This document shows positions 1 through 7,583 of a stretch of DNA of 57,698 nucleotides, piece after piece. Where the stretch lies: positions 1 to 57,698 of the IMG/VR virus record IMGVR_UViG_3300032053_000088; one strand, written 5' to 3'. The notes below the pieces were generated by a model. The model ran no database searches and had not been told where the DNA came from. It saw only the letters and a program-made list of their open reading frames with translations. Position numbers and translations under genes: made by a program. The stretch is from a virus. Positions within the stretch are counted from its first letter, which is position 1. Each line of letters begins with the position of its first letter.

Positions 1-122
1 TTAGCGGCCTGGCGATCAAGATCACACTCATCTTGAAGATACTGAGCGGCACCATACATATTGGTCCGACCACTGGATTGCAGGTCAAAGAGATAACGGA
101 AGTTGTCTGCGTTTTCGAGAAT
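1..122 (-). CDS. Partial ORF of a hypothetical phage protein (runs off left edge)
   Basis: An open minus-strand frame enters the window with about 40 codons, reading ...NADNFRYLFDLQSSGRTNM... It has balanced composition and looks like real protein, but no ATG lies between an in-frame stop upstream and the conserved-looking part; the first possible start is ATT at 122-120. The gene may use a rare start or may have lost its 5' end. I do not recognise a function. Confidence 0.35.
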   Translation of the reverse strand, partial: MLENADNFRYLFDLQSSGRTNMYGAAQYLQDECDLDRQAA

Positions 123-139
123 TTGTTCTTTTGTTTATT

Positions 140-171
140 CCCACGGCCTTACGACGGCCGGGGGTTTTTTG
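140..171 (+). terminator. Rho-independent terminator
   Basis: Stem CGGCC/GGCCG, extended by CCC/GGG across a mismatch, followed by TTTTTT. It is oriented to stop plus-strand transcription and sits next to the minus-strand terminator at 183-212. Confidence 0.55.
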
Positions 172-182
172 TTTATAGAAAT

Positions 183-212
183 AAAAAAGGGCTGACTCAC
201 AAGAGCCAGCCC
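183..212 (-). terminator. Terminator of the exported-protein gene
   Basis: On the minus strand GGGCTGGCTC and GAGTCAGCCC form a 10-bp stem with a short loop, followed by TTTTTT. It lies 18 nt after the stop codon of the gene at 230-844. Confidence 0.85.
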
Positions 213-229
213 AGGGAACCAAGGAACTT

Positions 230-844
230 CTACTTATTTATCAGGTACTTCTGGAAACTCTGTCTTAACCTTGGGTTTAAGATCAATTGAATTGTTTCAC
301 TATTAATAGGCAATCCACAGTCATAAACATTTTCAGCGACGTTAAGAACTAATGAAACTTCTAACGTTCGTAAAGATCCTTCACTATCAGGTAGATGTTT
401 TACAATCAGAGTTCTCTTCACTAAACGTTGATAATTATCCTCTAGTTGGACCTTAGTCCTATTGATACCAATCTTCTCTACATTACATACTACACCATCT
501 TTGACTAACTCATACTCAATAATACGTTTAGTATTGGCATCCACATCCTCAACGACTTTATAAAAATACGGATTATATACCATACCATTCATCAACACAT
601 GAGCACGGGGTGTCATATAATGCCATTTATTCGATTTCTTTATATTATACACAACCCCATCAACAATACGAAAATCATCAAGAGCAGCATATTCTATTGG
701 TTTTGGTGTTTCGGGTTTAACCGGCGCAGTGTATGGCAGATAATTGGCTGTCGCTACTGGTCTATATCCGGCTAACGGTGGTCCAGCAACAAGATTTAAG
801 GTGGTCACCAGTGTTAGAATTAATACGATATATTGTTTTCTCAT
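230..844 (-). CDS. Exported hypothetical protein
   Basis: 204 residues. The N-terminus (MRKQY, then a hydrophobic run ending near LVAGPP) is a likely Sec signal peptide, so the product is probably secreted or periplasmic. The rest is mixed alpha/beta with no motif I recognise. It is the only gene on its strand here and ends at its own terminator. Function unknown. Confidence 0.7.
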   Translation of the reverse strand: MRKQYIVLILTLVTTLNLVAGPPLAGYRPVATANYLPYTAPVKPETPKPIEYAALDDFRIVDGVVYNIKKSNKWHYMTPRAHVLMNGMVYNPYFYKVVEDVDANTKRIIEYELVKDGVVCNVEKIGINRTKVQLEDNYQRLVKRTLIVKHLPDSEGSLRTLEVSLVLNVAENVYDCGLPINSETIQLILNPRLRQSFQKYLINK

Positions 845-1024
845 GTCGATACTATACCACAGGTTTATAAAATGTCAATCATTATTTTCAACATTATTTA
901 AACTTACGATACCGTTAAAGTATATGTGCAGATGCCGGTCCCCCATTCTCTGGCCTATTTCAGCCGCATCCAACTATACTCAATTTACCATATCTTTTTA
1001 TATTGTCAAGAGGAAAAATATAAT

Positions 1025-1052
1025 TTGACAAATAGCCGGATTATGGTAAAGT
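1025..1052 (+). promoter_or_regulatory. Leaderless-type promoter 1
   Basis: TTGACA at 1025-1030, 16-nt spacer, TAAAGT at 1047-1052. Transcription should start near 1059, where the second ATG of the following frame lies. The geometry matches five downstream promoters and supports 1059, not 1053, as the start. Confidence 0.7.
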
Positions 1053-1058
1053 ATGGAC

Positions 1059-1352
1059 ATGAACAATGAACTTGAAAATGTTTTGGTCAATATTATCAAT
1101 AAGCAGAAAGCCATTCTGGCTGCACTTGAAGCCCAACTGAACGATCTCCGAAATCCTCGTGCTTATAGCCATGAGGGTCGTCGTTCAGCAGCCGAGTGGT
1201 GCAAAATCACCGGCATTGAAGTTCTTGACCCAGACGGTTGGGACCGGGCCGACGTTAATTTCATGGATAACTGGAACCATAAGCCCATTAGTCATTCTGA
1301 GTTTAAGGCACGGGCCGACATGTCAACATGTAGTCACCGCCGGTTTTCATAA
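1059..1352 (+). CDS. Small hypothetical phage protein
   Basis: 97 residues from the start at 1059, chosen because the -10 box ends 6 nt before it, as in the neighbouring leaderless genes. The N-terminal half is a likely coiled coil; the middle is rich in Trp and Asp (SAAEWCKITGIEVLDPDGWDR). I do not recognise the family. An ATG two codons earlier (1053) would overlap the promoter. Confidence 0.65.
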   Translation: MNNELENVLVNIINKQKAILAALEAQLNDLRNPRAYSHEGRRSAAEWCKITGIEVLDPDGWDRADVNFMDNWNHKPISHSEFKARADMSTCSHRRFS

Positions 1353-1363
1353 AAGAAAACCAC

Positions 1364-1391
1364 TTGACATTTTATAAAAGTATAGTATACT
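1364..1391 (+). promoter_or_regulatory. Leaderless-type promoter 2
   Basis: TTGACA 1364-1369, 16-nt spacer, TATACT 1386-1391, then exactly 6 nt to ATG at 1398. Confidence 0.8.
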
Positions 1392-1397
1392 TCTACT

Positions 1398-1898
1398 ATG
1401 AGACTGAAAGTAGAATCCGAATCCTGGTTCGTCAAACCCGAAATGATGGGTCACAAGTGGGCGGCTGAACAAGTCGCTCTCGTCAAAGAGTTGGTCAACA
1501 AATACACAAGAAAGGCTCAGAAAGAAGTTTTGGATTGGGCCTTTGACTTGGAGTGTACCGACTGGCACTATTGGAACAACGTCGTTTCCAAGAAGTATGT
1601 CGCTCAGGTCCGATACGTTCTCCGTAGGGTTGGTAAGGCAGAGTGGCTCAGTCTACTCTGGCATCACTACGCTACGAGCGGCTGTCTCAAAGACAGTTTG
1701 ACCCGGTATCTTGAACTTCAATCCTACCGAATGCAGCCTGCCGATTACTTTGATAGTTACAAAGTTGTCTATATGGGGCTTGGGATGACTGAAGATGATT
1801 GCCGACAACGGTTTACTGAATACCACGAAAAGTTGGCGAACAAGATGGAATTTGACTTGACAAGTGGAAAGAATGCTTGTAAGTTAATCACGTTATGA
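1398..1898 (+). CDS. Hypothetical protein, leaderless gene
   Basis: 166 residues, rich in Trp, Tyr and charged residues, apparently all alpha-helical, with no signal peptide or membrane segment and no motif I recognise. The start is fixed by the promoter, whose -10 box ends 6 nt upstream. A strong terminator at 1909-1938 follows, so it is a single-gene unit. Confidence 0.65.
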   Translation: MRLKVESESWFVKPEMMGHKWAAEQVALVKELVNKYTRKAQKEVLDWAFDLECTDWHYWNNVVSKKYVAQVRYVLRRVGKAEWLSLLWHHYATSGCLKDSLTRYLELQSYRMQPADYFDSYKVVYMGLGMTEDDCRQRFTEYHEKLANKMEFDLTSGKNACKLITL

Positions 1899-1908
1899 GC
1901 CTGACAGC

Positions 1909-1938
1909 GGGCGGCCAGGGATGAGCCGCCCAATTTTT
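1909..1938 (+). terminator. Rho-independent terminator
   Basis: GGGCGGC (1909-1915) pairs with GCCGCCC (1925-1931), followed by AATTTTT. It lies 10 nt after the stop of the gene at 1398-1898. Confidence 0.85.
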
Positions 1939-1939
1939 C

Positions 1940-2001
1940 GGAGTAGGTCCAGGACGGATATTTGTGCACAAAGAATCGGGTTCGAGTCCCGAACTACTCC
2001 A
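1940..2001 (+). other. Shortened tRNA-like sequence
   Basis: GGAGTAG (1940-1946) pairs with CTACTCC (1994-2000). A perfect T arm (TCGGG/CCCGA, loop TTCGAGT) lies at 1976-1992. Only about 30 nt remain for D and anticodon arms, one unpaired base separates the T stem from the acceptor, and total length is 62 nt. No anticodon can be assigned. Probably a decayed tRNA or tRNA mimic. Confidence 0.55.
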
Positions 2002-2009
2002 GTTTTTTC

Positions 2010-2037
2010 TTGACAAATATAAAAAGTAGAGTATATT
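2010..2037 (+). promoter_or_regulatory. Leaderless-type promoter 3
   Basis: TTGACA 2010-2015, 16-nt spacer, TATATT 2032-2037, 6 nt to ATG at 2044. Confidence 0.8.
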
Positions 2038-2043
2038 CCTACC

Positions 2044-2592
2044 ATGAAAACATTCGGAGTTTCGCCTGAGATTATTAAACAAATTGAGGATAAAATCATC
2101 TGGTGTCTCGAAACAGTTCATATGGCCACCGGTAAACTTCTGGAAGTTCCCACCTGGGAGTTTCGGCAGTCAGGTCAAATTGCTGGTTACGCTGACTGTG
2201 GACAAAACTTTGTTTCGATCAATCCCGATTTCATTAACAACGGACAGGCGGAATATATTGTGGATCAGACCGTTCCCCATGAAGTTGCTCATCTTATTTC
2301 AGTTGCTCTTTACGGACTAGACATGGGGGGGGCCCACAAATACGGTTGGAAGGCTGTAATGAGGATGTTGGGTTGCCCGGCAGATCGTTGCCACAGTTTG
2401 AGTATGGAGGGAGTTAAGACAAAAACAAGAAAACGTTGGGAGTATAAGTGTGTCTGTTGTGGTAAAATTCTTTATCTTACTACCAACAAACATAACAAAA
2501 TTCAAAAGCCTAACTGTTCATCCGCTTTCGTGCACTCCCAGTGTGGACGTAACGGAACTCTCCAGTTCACCGGCAGTCTCAAAGTTCTATAA
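2044..2592 (+). CDS. SprT-like zinc metalloprotease domain protein
   Basis: 182 residues. HEVAH at residues 79-83 followed by His98 is the zinc-binding signature of SprT-like proteins. The C-terminal part has Cys pairs (around 136-139, with Cys158 and Cys167) that can form the zinc ribbon usual in this family. SprT/Spartan relatives act on DNA-protein crosslinks in cells; the phage role is unknown. Start fixed by the promoter 6 nt upstream. Confidence 0.8.
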   Translation: MKTFGVSPEIIKQIEDKIIWCLETVHMATGKLLEVPTWEFRQSGQIAGYADCGQNFVSINPDFINNGQAEYIVDQTVPHEVAHLISVALYGLDMGGAHKYGWKAVMRMLGCPADRCHSLSMEGVKTKTRKRWEYKCVCCGKILYLTTNKHNKIQKPNCSSAFVHSQCGRNGTLQFTGSLKVL

Positions 2593-2599
2593 AAACAAT

Positions 2600-2627
2600 T
2601 TGACTTTTTATAAAAATAGAGTATATT
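2600..2627 (+). promoter_or_regulatory. Leaderless-type promoter 4
   Basis: TTGACT 2600-2605, 16-nt spacer, TATATT 2622-2627, 6 nt to ATG at 2634. Confidence 0.8.
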
Positions 2628-2633
2628 CTTACC

Positions 2634-3104
2634 ATGAACGAAAAAACGGTATACTCTAAAGAATATAAAGTAGTCGCTCTCAGAGAATGTCCTCTTCCTG
2701 AAAGTCTCCAGTTATGTGATACTCCTGATAAAGCGGCCGAATATTGGAATCTTCACGTTGCACAACATCCCTACTTCAACCCCGAAGTAGAATGTTGCGT
2801 GGCGCTAATGTTGAACACCCGCCGCAAGGTCAAGGGTCATTATCTCATTTCCACCGGTACACTAGATACACTTCTCATTCACCCTAGGGAAGTCTTTCGT
2901 CCGGCCATTGTTGCCTCAGCGGCTTCCGTCATTCTCATGCATAACCACCCAAGCGGCGATGCATCGCCGTCGGAGGCGGATATCAAAGTTACCCGTGATA
3001 TGGTTCGCGCTGGTCAATTGTTGAAAATCGAACTATTGGATCATGTTATTGTTGGTATCAATACCCATGCTTCTCTCAGAGGACTTGGTTATATTCAATG
3101 CTAA
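2634..3104 (+). CDS. RadC-like JAB/MPN domain protein
   Basis: 156 residues. HNHPSGDASPSEAD at residues 103-116 is the JAMM metal-binding signature (HxH...S...D) typical of RadC proteins. Only the MPN domain is present, without the helix-hairpin-helix region of bacterial RadC. RadC-like proteins are common on phages and plasmids but their biochemical role is not settled. Leaderless start. Confidence 0.85.
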   Translation: MNEKTVYSKEYKVVALRECPLPESLQLCDTPDKAAEYWNLHVAQHPYFNPEVECCVALMLNTRRKVKGHYLISTGTLDTLLIHPREVFRPAIVASAASVILMHNHPSGDASPSEADIKVTRDMVRAGQLLKIELLDHVIVGINTHASLRGLGYIQC

Positions 3105-3111
3105 AAAGAAT

Positions 3112-3139
3112 TTGACTTTCTCTAAAAATAGAGTATAAT
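3112..3139 (+). promoter_or_regulatory. Leaderless-type promoter 5
   Basis: TTGACT 3112-3117, 16-nt spacer, TATAAT 3134-3139, 6 nt to ATG at 3146. Confidence 0.8.
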
Positions 3140-3145
3140 ATCAGC

Positions 3146-3379
3146 ATGAATATTTTGTTGGATCAAGCTGAAAAATGGTTGAAGGAATTAGGAATTTCCA
3201 CCATTAGAATTGACGGCGGCGACCTTGCCGTTAGCCGTAAGGACATGGTTAATCTCCTTGGTTCAGACGAAGATAAAACTTATGGGGAAATATTGAAAGA
3301 ATTGAAATCAGGTTGTTATTCTAACAAGTTCTGTTGGATGGGCAAGGATGATGATTATCTTTATCTTGGTTGTTTCTAA
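3146..3379 (+). CDS. Small hypothetical protein
   Basis: 77 residues, acidic, alpha/beta, no recognised motif. First gene of a two-gene leaderless transcript: its stop TAA overlaps the ATG of the next gene by one base (TAATG), a usual sign of translational coupling. Confidence 0.65.
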   Translation: MNILLDQAEKWLKELGISTIRIDGGDLAVSRKDMVNLLGSDEDKTYGEILKELKSGCYSNKFCWMGKDDDYLYLGCF

Positions 3380-3633
3380 TGATATACGAACCAAAATTCC
3401 GTCTGGGTCAAACCGTGAAAGTTGTTCTTCATGGGTTTATGGATGGGTTCCCGCTTGATACTACTTGTGACGGTTGGATAATATCAATCGAAATCAAGAA
3501 AATCTCGCCTCATAGTGTATATCATTATCAATATGGTATTAGTTCCTCTAATCCGGCAGAAGTAGGAAGTGTTGAAATTTGTATTAAAAGAACTGAGGAT
3601 GAACTATTTGAATTAAATCCGATTTGCCCTTGA
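3379..3633 (+). CDS. Small hypothetical protein, translationally coupled
   Basis: 84 residues from the ATG at 3379, preferred over an in-frame TTG at 3370 because TAATG coupling is common in phage. Predicted beta-rich; no known motif. The TGA stop (3631-3633) lies inside the -35 box of the next promoter. Confidence 0.6.
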   Translation: MIYEPKFRLGQTVKVVLHGFMDGFPLDTTCDGWIISIEIKKISPHSVYHYQYGISSSNPAEVGSVEICIKRTEDELFELNPICP

Positions 3634-3657
3634 CTTTCTATAAAAGTGTAGTACAAT
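3630..3657 (+). promoter_or_regulatory. Leaderless-type promoter 6
   Basis: TTGACT 3630-3635, 16-nt spacer, TACAAT 3652-3657, 6 nt to ATG at 3664. The -35 box shares bases with the upstream stop codon. Confidence 0.75.
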
Positions 3658-3663
3658 AACATC

Positions 3664-3813
3664 ATGGAAATTACAATTACTTTCTCCGAAGACTGCCTCA
3701 AGGACATTATCAAGATTCTTAACAGCGTCTCCAGTAATGAAGTGGTCACCAGTGGGAGGATGGGGAGCGTAAGGAAAGATTATAAATCACCCCCATATGG
3801 GGCCACCAGCTAG
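3664..3813 (+). CDS. 49-residue hypothetical protein
   Basis: Begins MEITITFSEDCLKDIIKIL and ends SPPYGATS. Supported mainly by the leaderless promoter placed 6 nt before the ATG, as for the five genes upstream. No function recognised; the C-terminal third may not be conserved. Confidence 0.5.
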   Translation: MEITITFSEDCLKDIIKILNSVSSNEVVTSGRMGSVRKDYKSPPYGATS

Positions 3814-4033
3814 GGGCTTAAAAACCCTAAAAAACCCCCTAAAACCCCCACGTACGGGACAGCGGGGGTGGCCTTCTTGATAGGGGTCGCGAGGGGGCTG
3901 CGACACCCCCTCTTACCAGTTCGCTATACGGGGCCAACTTTTCCCGAAAAAAGAAATAAGTATTCATGGGTAGAACGCAACTCGGTTATCCAACAATTTT
4001 AAAATTTTTCCCCGTGCCAATAATTTTCAACCA
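3814..4033 (+). other. Gene-free GC-rich tract with hairpins
   Basis: About 220 nt with unusually C- and G-rich runs. ACCCCC/GGGGGT and GAGGGGG/CCCCCTC (8-nt loop ctgcgaca) can form strong hairpins. No coding frame or poly-T terminator is evident. It may be a regulatory RNA, a pause site or a replication-related element. Confidence 0.35.
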
Positions 4034-4062
4034 TTGACATACGTATCTACTTATGATATATT
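4034..4062 (+). promoter_or_regulatory. Candidate promoter
   Basis: TTGACA, 17-nt spacer, TATATT, followed 8 nt later by an ATG that opens an 8-codon frame (MEKKYNIC). It probably drives the gene at 4155. Confidence 0.5.
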
Positions 4063-4154
4063 GATGTCAAATGGAAAAGAAATATAACATATGTTAAAAA
4101 AGCGATCCCCCCCCATGCTGCGATCCCACATTGTTTTTATTTCATACCGTTTTC

Positions 4155-5069
4155 ATGTCGTCACATGCCAGTCGGCGCCGATTTTACGTCAACAACCCTT
4201 CTTCACCTATGAACAACAAAATATCCCCTCCTTCTCCGCCACCGAAATCGCTACCTTTCAATATGTGGTTCAAGGATGTTGATGATGATGATGATAACAT
4301 TTTATGTGGTACCACAACAACCGCTGCTCCTCCTCAAACAAATACAGATATATATACAGATACATTCGATTTCCCCGTCACATTTGGTGCGATGCCAACT
4401 TGTCCTGTTCGTCTATTATATGAAAAAACGTGCGTGCTTCATGAAATGACAAGTAGAGGCAATCCGCATCCCAACCCCAATGATAAAATATTTTGTGAAG
4501 CGGTGGAGGATTTTAATAGAAAACAAACATCGATATTTCAATCTAATGGAATCATTTCCGGTAAAACGTTTAATCTTTCAATGGTTCCAGTGCCTATGGC
4601 TTATAAAGATATTTTACGAATCAACGATTCGTCTATATATGTTCCTTCTTATGACGCATCGAACGGCTATACGACTTTTTTAAATGTAAACTTGATAGGC
4701 ATGGGAATTAGTATGTGTATGTCTCCGCGGGGTGTTGCAGCGCCTCGTGTAGTTAGTTATGTTAAAGATTATGGATATGGTAATTTAAATACTCCGGAAT
4801 GGTTGGATAATTGTGAGGTGGATGAGTGTTATTTTTATTTAAAGGTTCAGTATAGATATCCGGCGTCAAAGGTTAATATGGAAACAGAAAAGAAACAAAT
4901 AGAATATAGTTTTAATGAATATTTAAACCGCGGGTTTTTGTATTTTACTGGAGATGTGGAGGTCGATGACTATGGTGAAGTTATAAAAAGTTTGACCATT
5001 AAGAGTCTCCGTTATAAACATACATTTGCCGGGCGGTTTCTTCCTTCGGATTTTGGGGTGTTGGTGTGA
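4155..5069 (+). CDS. Hypothetical protein
   Basis: About 304 residues from the first ATG (4155); the frame is open from a TTG at 4131, and ATG at 4209 is another candidate. N-terminal Pro-rich and poly-Asp stretches precede a globular region without recognised motifs. A run of eight C just upstream sits in a short overlapping frame at 4091, so a frameshifted longer N-terminus cannot be excluded. Confidence 0.6.
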   Translation: MSSHASRRRFYVNNPSSPMNNKISPPSPPPKSLPFNMWFKDVDDDDDNILCGTTTTAAPPQTNTDIYTDTFDFPVTFGAMPTCPVRLLYEKTCVLHEMTSRGNPHPNPNDKIFCEAVEDFNRKQTSIFQSNGIISGKTFNLSMVPVPMAYKDILRINDSSIYVPSYDASNGYTTFLNVNLIGMGISMCMSPRGVAAPRVVSYVKDYGYGNLNTPEWLDNCEVDECYFYLKVQYRYPASKVNMETEKKQIEYSFNEYLNRGFLYFTGDVEVDDYGEVIKSLTIKSLRYKHTFAGRFLPSDFGVLV

Positions 5070-5122
5070 TGACAAATGTTGTTGTTATCTGGGCAAATTG
5101 TAGTAAATAAGTGTACAATTGT

Positions 5123-5743
5123 ATGTTTATACCGAACGATAAACTATTGAATGATTATGTGTATAAAGTTGCCATCTACTTTCCTACACAAATTTTGGGT
5201 ATATCGGTATCTATGGATTCTCAGGGAAGACCATTGCACAATAGTTCTAGTGCAACGTATTATGCCGCAGTTGAAAGATTAAAAGAAAATATAAACAAAA
5301 ATGACGGTGTTCTTTTTGGTTCTTTTCATAATTCTTGTGAATGGGTTAATCATGATATGAATACTTCTGATTTTTGTATCTGTGAAGTTAGTGGTGTTCA
5401 CAGAGAAACCAAAACACAGGGTCGGCAGAGATTGTTCGTGGAAGCGAGCATGAAGTTGTTAAATACCACATGTGGCATTACTTTAAGTATGGCAACAGGT
5501 AATGAAAATAAAGTGTTGTATTTTTTTCGCGGAGATGCCTATACCTCAGATGGTGGACAAATATATGATTTAGATATAAAATATGTGAGCGCGGTAATTC
5601 CTTTAATAGAGAGCGGTAAAACGTATCTTAAAAAAATGTTTAACGAATCGTTGTTGAAACGAGGGTGTACTATCCTTAGTAATATTCCTGAAAAAGACGT
5701 AGCTGATGAGATTGTTAAAATGTTGTCTCACGAAGTAATTTAA
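5123..5743 (+). CDS. Hypothetical protein
   Basis: 206 residues from ATG 5123 (GTG 5111 is the alternative). Soluble and mixed alpha/beta; no motif recognised. Together with its neighbours (4155 and 5775) it forms a run of unknown genes transcribed rightward. Confidence 0.6.
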   Translation: MFIPNDKLLNDYVYKVAIYFPTQILGISVSMDSQGRPLHNSSSATYYAAVERLKENINKNDGVLFGSFHNSCEWVNHDMNTSDFCICEVSGVHRETKTQGRQRLFVEASMKLLNTTCGITLSMATGNENKVLYFFRGDAYTSDGGQIYDLDIKYVSAVIPLIESGKTYLKKMFNESLLKRGCTILSNIPEKDVADEIVKMLSHEVI

Positions 5744-5757
5744 CGAAAACTGTATAA

Positions 5758-5765
5758 TATTTATA
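5758..5765 (+). promoter_or_regulatory. TATTTATA element (late-promoter candidate)
   Basis: TATTTATA, 9 nt before ATG 5775. The same octamer occurs at 7558, 20700, 21599, 22854, 40588 and 42763 before plus-strand genes. Confidence 0.35.
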
Positions 5766-5774
5766 CTTTGACAT

Positions 5775-6269
5775 ATGTATGGATTAATCAAAATATTATA
5801 CGATTATGAAAAACGACTAACGTTTGAGAATTTGTATGTTAATTCAGATTTAGCAGACCAATTTCTTCTAAGAGCTACTTTAGCTGCTTCATTAAAGGAT
5901 TGTCCAAAGTTATTACCATCCAACGGAACAGATTGGATATTATGCACTCTTTGTCAGTTTAATAAAACGGAGGAGGATACAGCCCGAGTTTTTCAATCCT
6001 TGATGACAATGCTATTTGAAGTGCGTGATATCGGTGTTTTAAATAGCAAGATAGAGATTAGGCCAGCATCGGAAATAGCGGATAGTTGTTTGGTTAACAT
6101 CGGTTTATTTAAATCCAAAGTTGAAATGATGTGTAAACGAAGAGGGGCACCATCTGTAGAATATTATTCACATTTAGGGTCGTTAGCGTTTCACCAAATA
6201 GGATATGATGGTATTGCTGATGATTTTAATGGGTGGACAGATTTTTTGGAGAAAGAATTTACATTATGA
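5775..6269 (+). CDS. Hypothetical protein
   Basis: 164 residues, helical, no recognised motif. Overlaps the next gene in an ATGA arrangement (6266-6269), so the two are likely translationally coupled. Confidence 0.6.
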   Translation: MYGLIKILYDYEKRLTFENLYVNSDLADQFLLRATLAASLKDCPKLLPSNGTDWILCTLCQFNKTEEDTARVFQSLMTMLFEVRDIGVLNSKIEIRPASEIADSCLVNIGLFKSKVEMMCKRRGAPSVEYYSHLGSLAFHQIGYDGIADDFNGWTDFLEKEFTL

Positions 6270-6712
6270 TGATTTATCATTCATACGAAAGTAATAAAGG
6301 ATTTGATATAAACAAGATGGATTACGAACGGGGAATTTTCGCTATGGAACCGTGGTGGGTAGGTAAGCCTAAATATGAAAAATATTCACAGTGGTATCCA
6401 AATGAGTTTGGAGACGCTGTGGTTGAACTTGATATTGATGAAAATGTTAAAACGTATAAAATCGGAGAACAGATAGATGCTTTGACGGAGTTGTTTCCAA
6501 ATCGTCCAGAAGTTCAACAAATAATTGATAAATATGAATCTGGAAATTGGAGCCGAGAGGATTGGCAAAAGTTAGATAAAGCGATAGGTAAAAGGTTAAG
6601 AAAAATGGGATACAAGTTAATTCATTATACTGACGATCCCATGTATGGGGATGTTTGGGTAATAGTGAATAAGGACGTAATCGAAGGAGTCAAATACCCA
6701 CCGAAAGGATGA
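6266..6712 (+). CDS. Hypothetical protein
   Basis: 148 residues from ATG 6266; an in-frame GTG at 6233 is less likely given the ATGA overlap. Contains the patch EPWWVGKPKYEKYSQWYPNE and a C-terminal alpha/beta part. Function not recognised. Confidence 0.6.
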   Translation: MMIYHSYESNKGFDINKMDYERGIFAMEPWWVGKPKYEKYSQWYPNEFGDAVVELDIDENVKTYKIGEQIDALTELFPNRPEVQQIIDKYESGNWSREDWQKLDKAIGKRLRKMGYKLIHYTDDPMYGDVWVIVNKDVIEGVKYPPKG

Positions 6713-6715
6713 TAC

Positions 6716-7033
6716 ATGAAAAAATTATTTGTTTTGTTATTTTCTATAATGATGGTGTTAATAACGAGCGGTTGTGAAACTACTGGCGTAGTTTATTATG
6801 GCCCGGTTCCACCTCCGGTAGTATGGGTTGAACCAGCTCCTTTCCCGTTTATTTTTTACGCCACACCACCATATCATTATCGTCATTACAATGATTATTA
6901 TCATCGTAATCCGGTTGTAATCCAACGACCTCCTGTTATTATAAATAGGGCGCCGCCGCCAAGGGTGTCACCACCACAAAGACCACCAACAATTATTAGA
7001 CCTCAACCTCCACAGAGATCACCACGTAGATAA
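6716..7033 (+). CDS. Proline-rich lipoprotein
   Basis: 105 residues. Signal peptide with lipobox ITSGC, so the mature protein should start at Cys20 and be membrane-anchored. The mature part is Tyr/Pro-rich, then a low-complexity PPRVSPPQRPP tail. Small Pro-rich lipoproteins include outer-membrane spanins (Rz1), but no partner gene is adjacent, so that role is only a possibility. Starts 3 nt after the previous stop. Confidence 0.65.
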   Translation: MKKLFVLLFSIMMVLITSGCETTGVVYYGPVPPPVVWVEPAPFPFIFYATPPYHYRHYNDYYHRNPVVIQRPPVIINRAPPPRVSPPQRPPTIIRPQPPQRSPRR

Positions 7034-7039
7034 TAAATG

Positions 7040-7067
7040 TTGACATTTGGTTGGTTTGTAGTATACT
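7040..7067 (+). promoter_or_regulatory. tmRNA promoter
   Basis: TTGACA 7040-7045, 16-nt spacer, TATACT 7062-7067; the tmRNA 5' end lies 9 nt downstream. Confidence 0.75.
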
Positions 7068-7076
7068 TATTTATAT

Positions 7077-7472
7077 GGGGCTGTAATGGTTTCGATCAAG
7101 ATCTTTGAATATTGAGAGCATGTAGTAGTTGGTCAGTTGGCTACTTAAAAAGCAGACTAAAAATCAAATGCCAAACTTAATCGTTTAGCTAACGTCGATT
7201 TCGCATTCGACATGAATGCTGAAGTTGCCGAAGCAGTAGCTTAAGGTTACTCCGTCATATCAGGCGATATCTGATAACTTGGTATGGCGTTAATTATCAG
7301 AGGTAGGGTGATTATTTAGATTTTTATAATTACTTGAAATTAAAAATTGAAATCTCGGTGCGTAATGACTTTTGTTAAGTTAGTCCATCTCACCTAAATT
7401 AAAACTTAAATAAACATGTAGTGCTTGATATAATAAGAATTTGACACGCGGGTTCGACTCCCGCCAGCTCCA
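7077..7472 (+). ncRNA. ssrA: tmRNA (transfer-messenger RNA)
   Basis: Begins GGGGCTGTAATGGTTTCGA and ends with a T arm (GCGGG TTCGACT CCCGC) and acceptor CAGCTCC plus A; CCA is not encoded. The internal frame ends ...AEAVA before TAA (7242-7244). The tag most likely starts at GCT 7188 (ANVDFAFDMNAEVAEAVA) or at GCC 7170. It rescues stalled ribosomes and marks nascent peptides for proteolysis. Length 396 nt, typical. Confidence 0.93.
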
Positions 7473-7583
7473 GTTCGTAATGATTGACGCCTCCACGCGG
7501 CTACGAATGGATAACGCTAAGATCAATCTTTTATGGTATTATTTTCCATCTTCATTATATTTATAATTGTAGAATAATATCAT

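Noticed and set aside
744-1028. 94-codon frame overlapping the exported protein gene
   Set aside because: Antisense of the signal-peptide region plus intergenic DNA; no start signal.
4091-4282. 63-codon frame starting MLKKRSPPML
   Set aside because: It overlaps the better-supported frame starting at 4155 and contains an eight-C run; kept only as a note on a possible frameshift.
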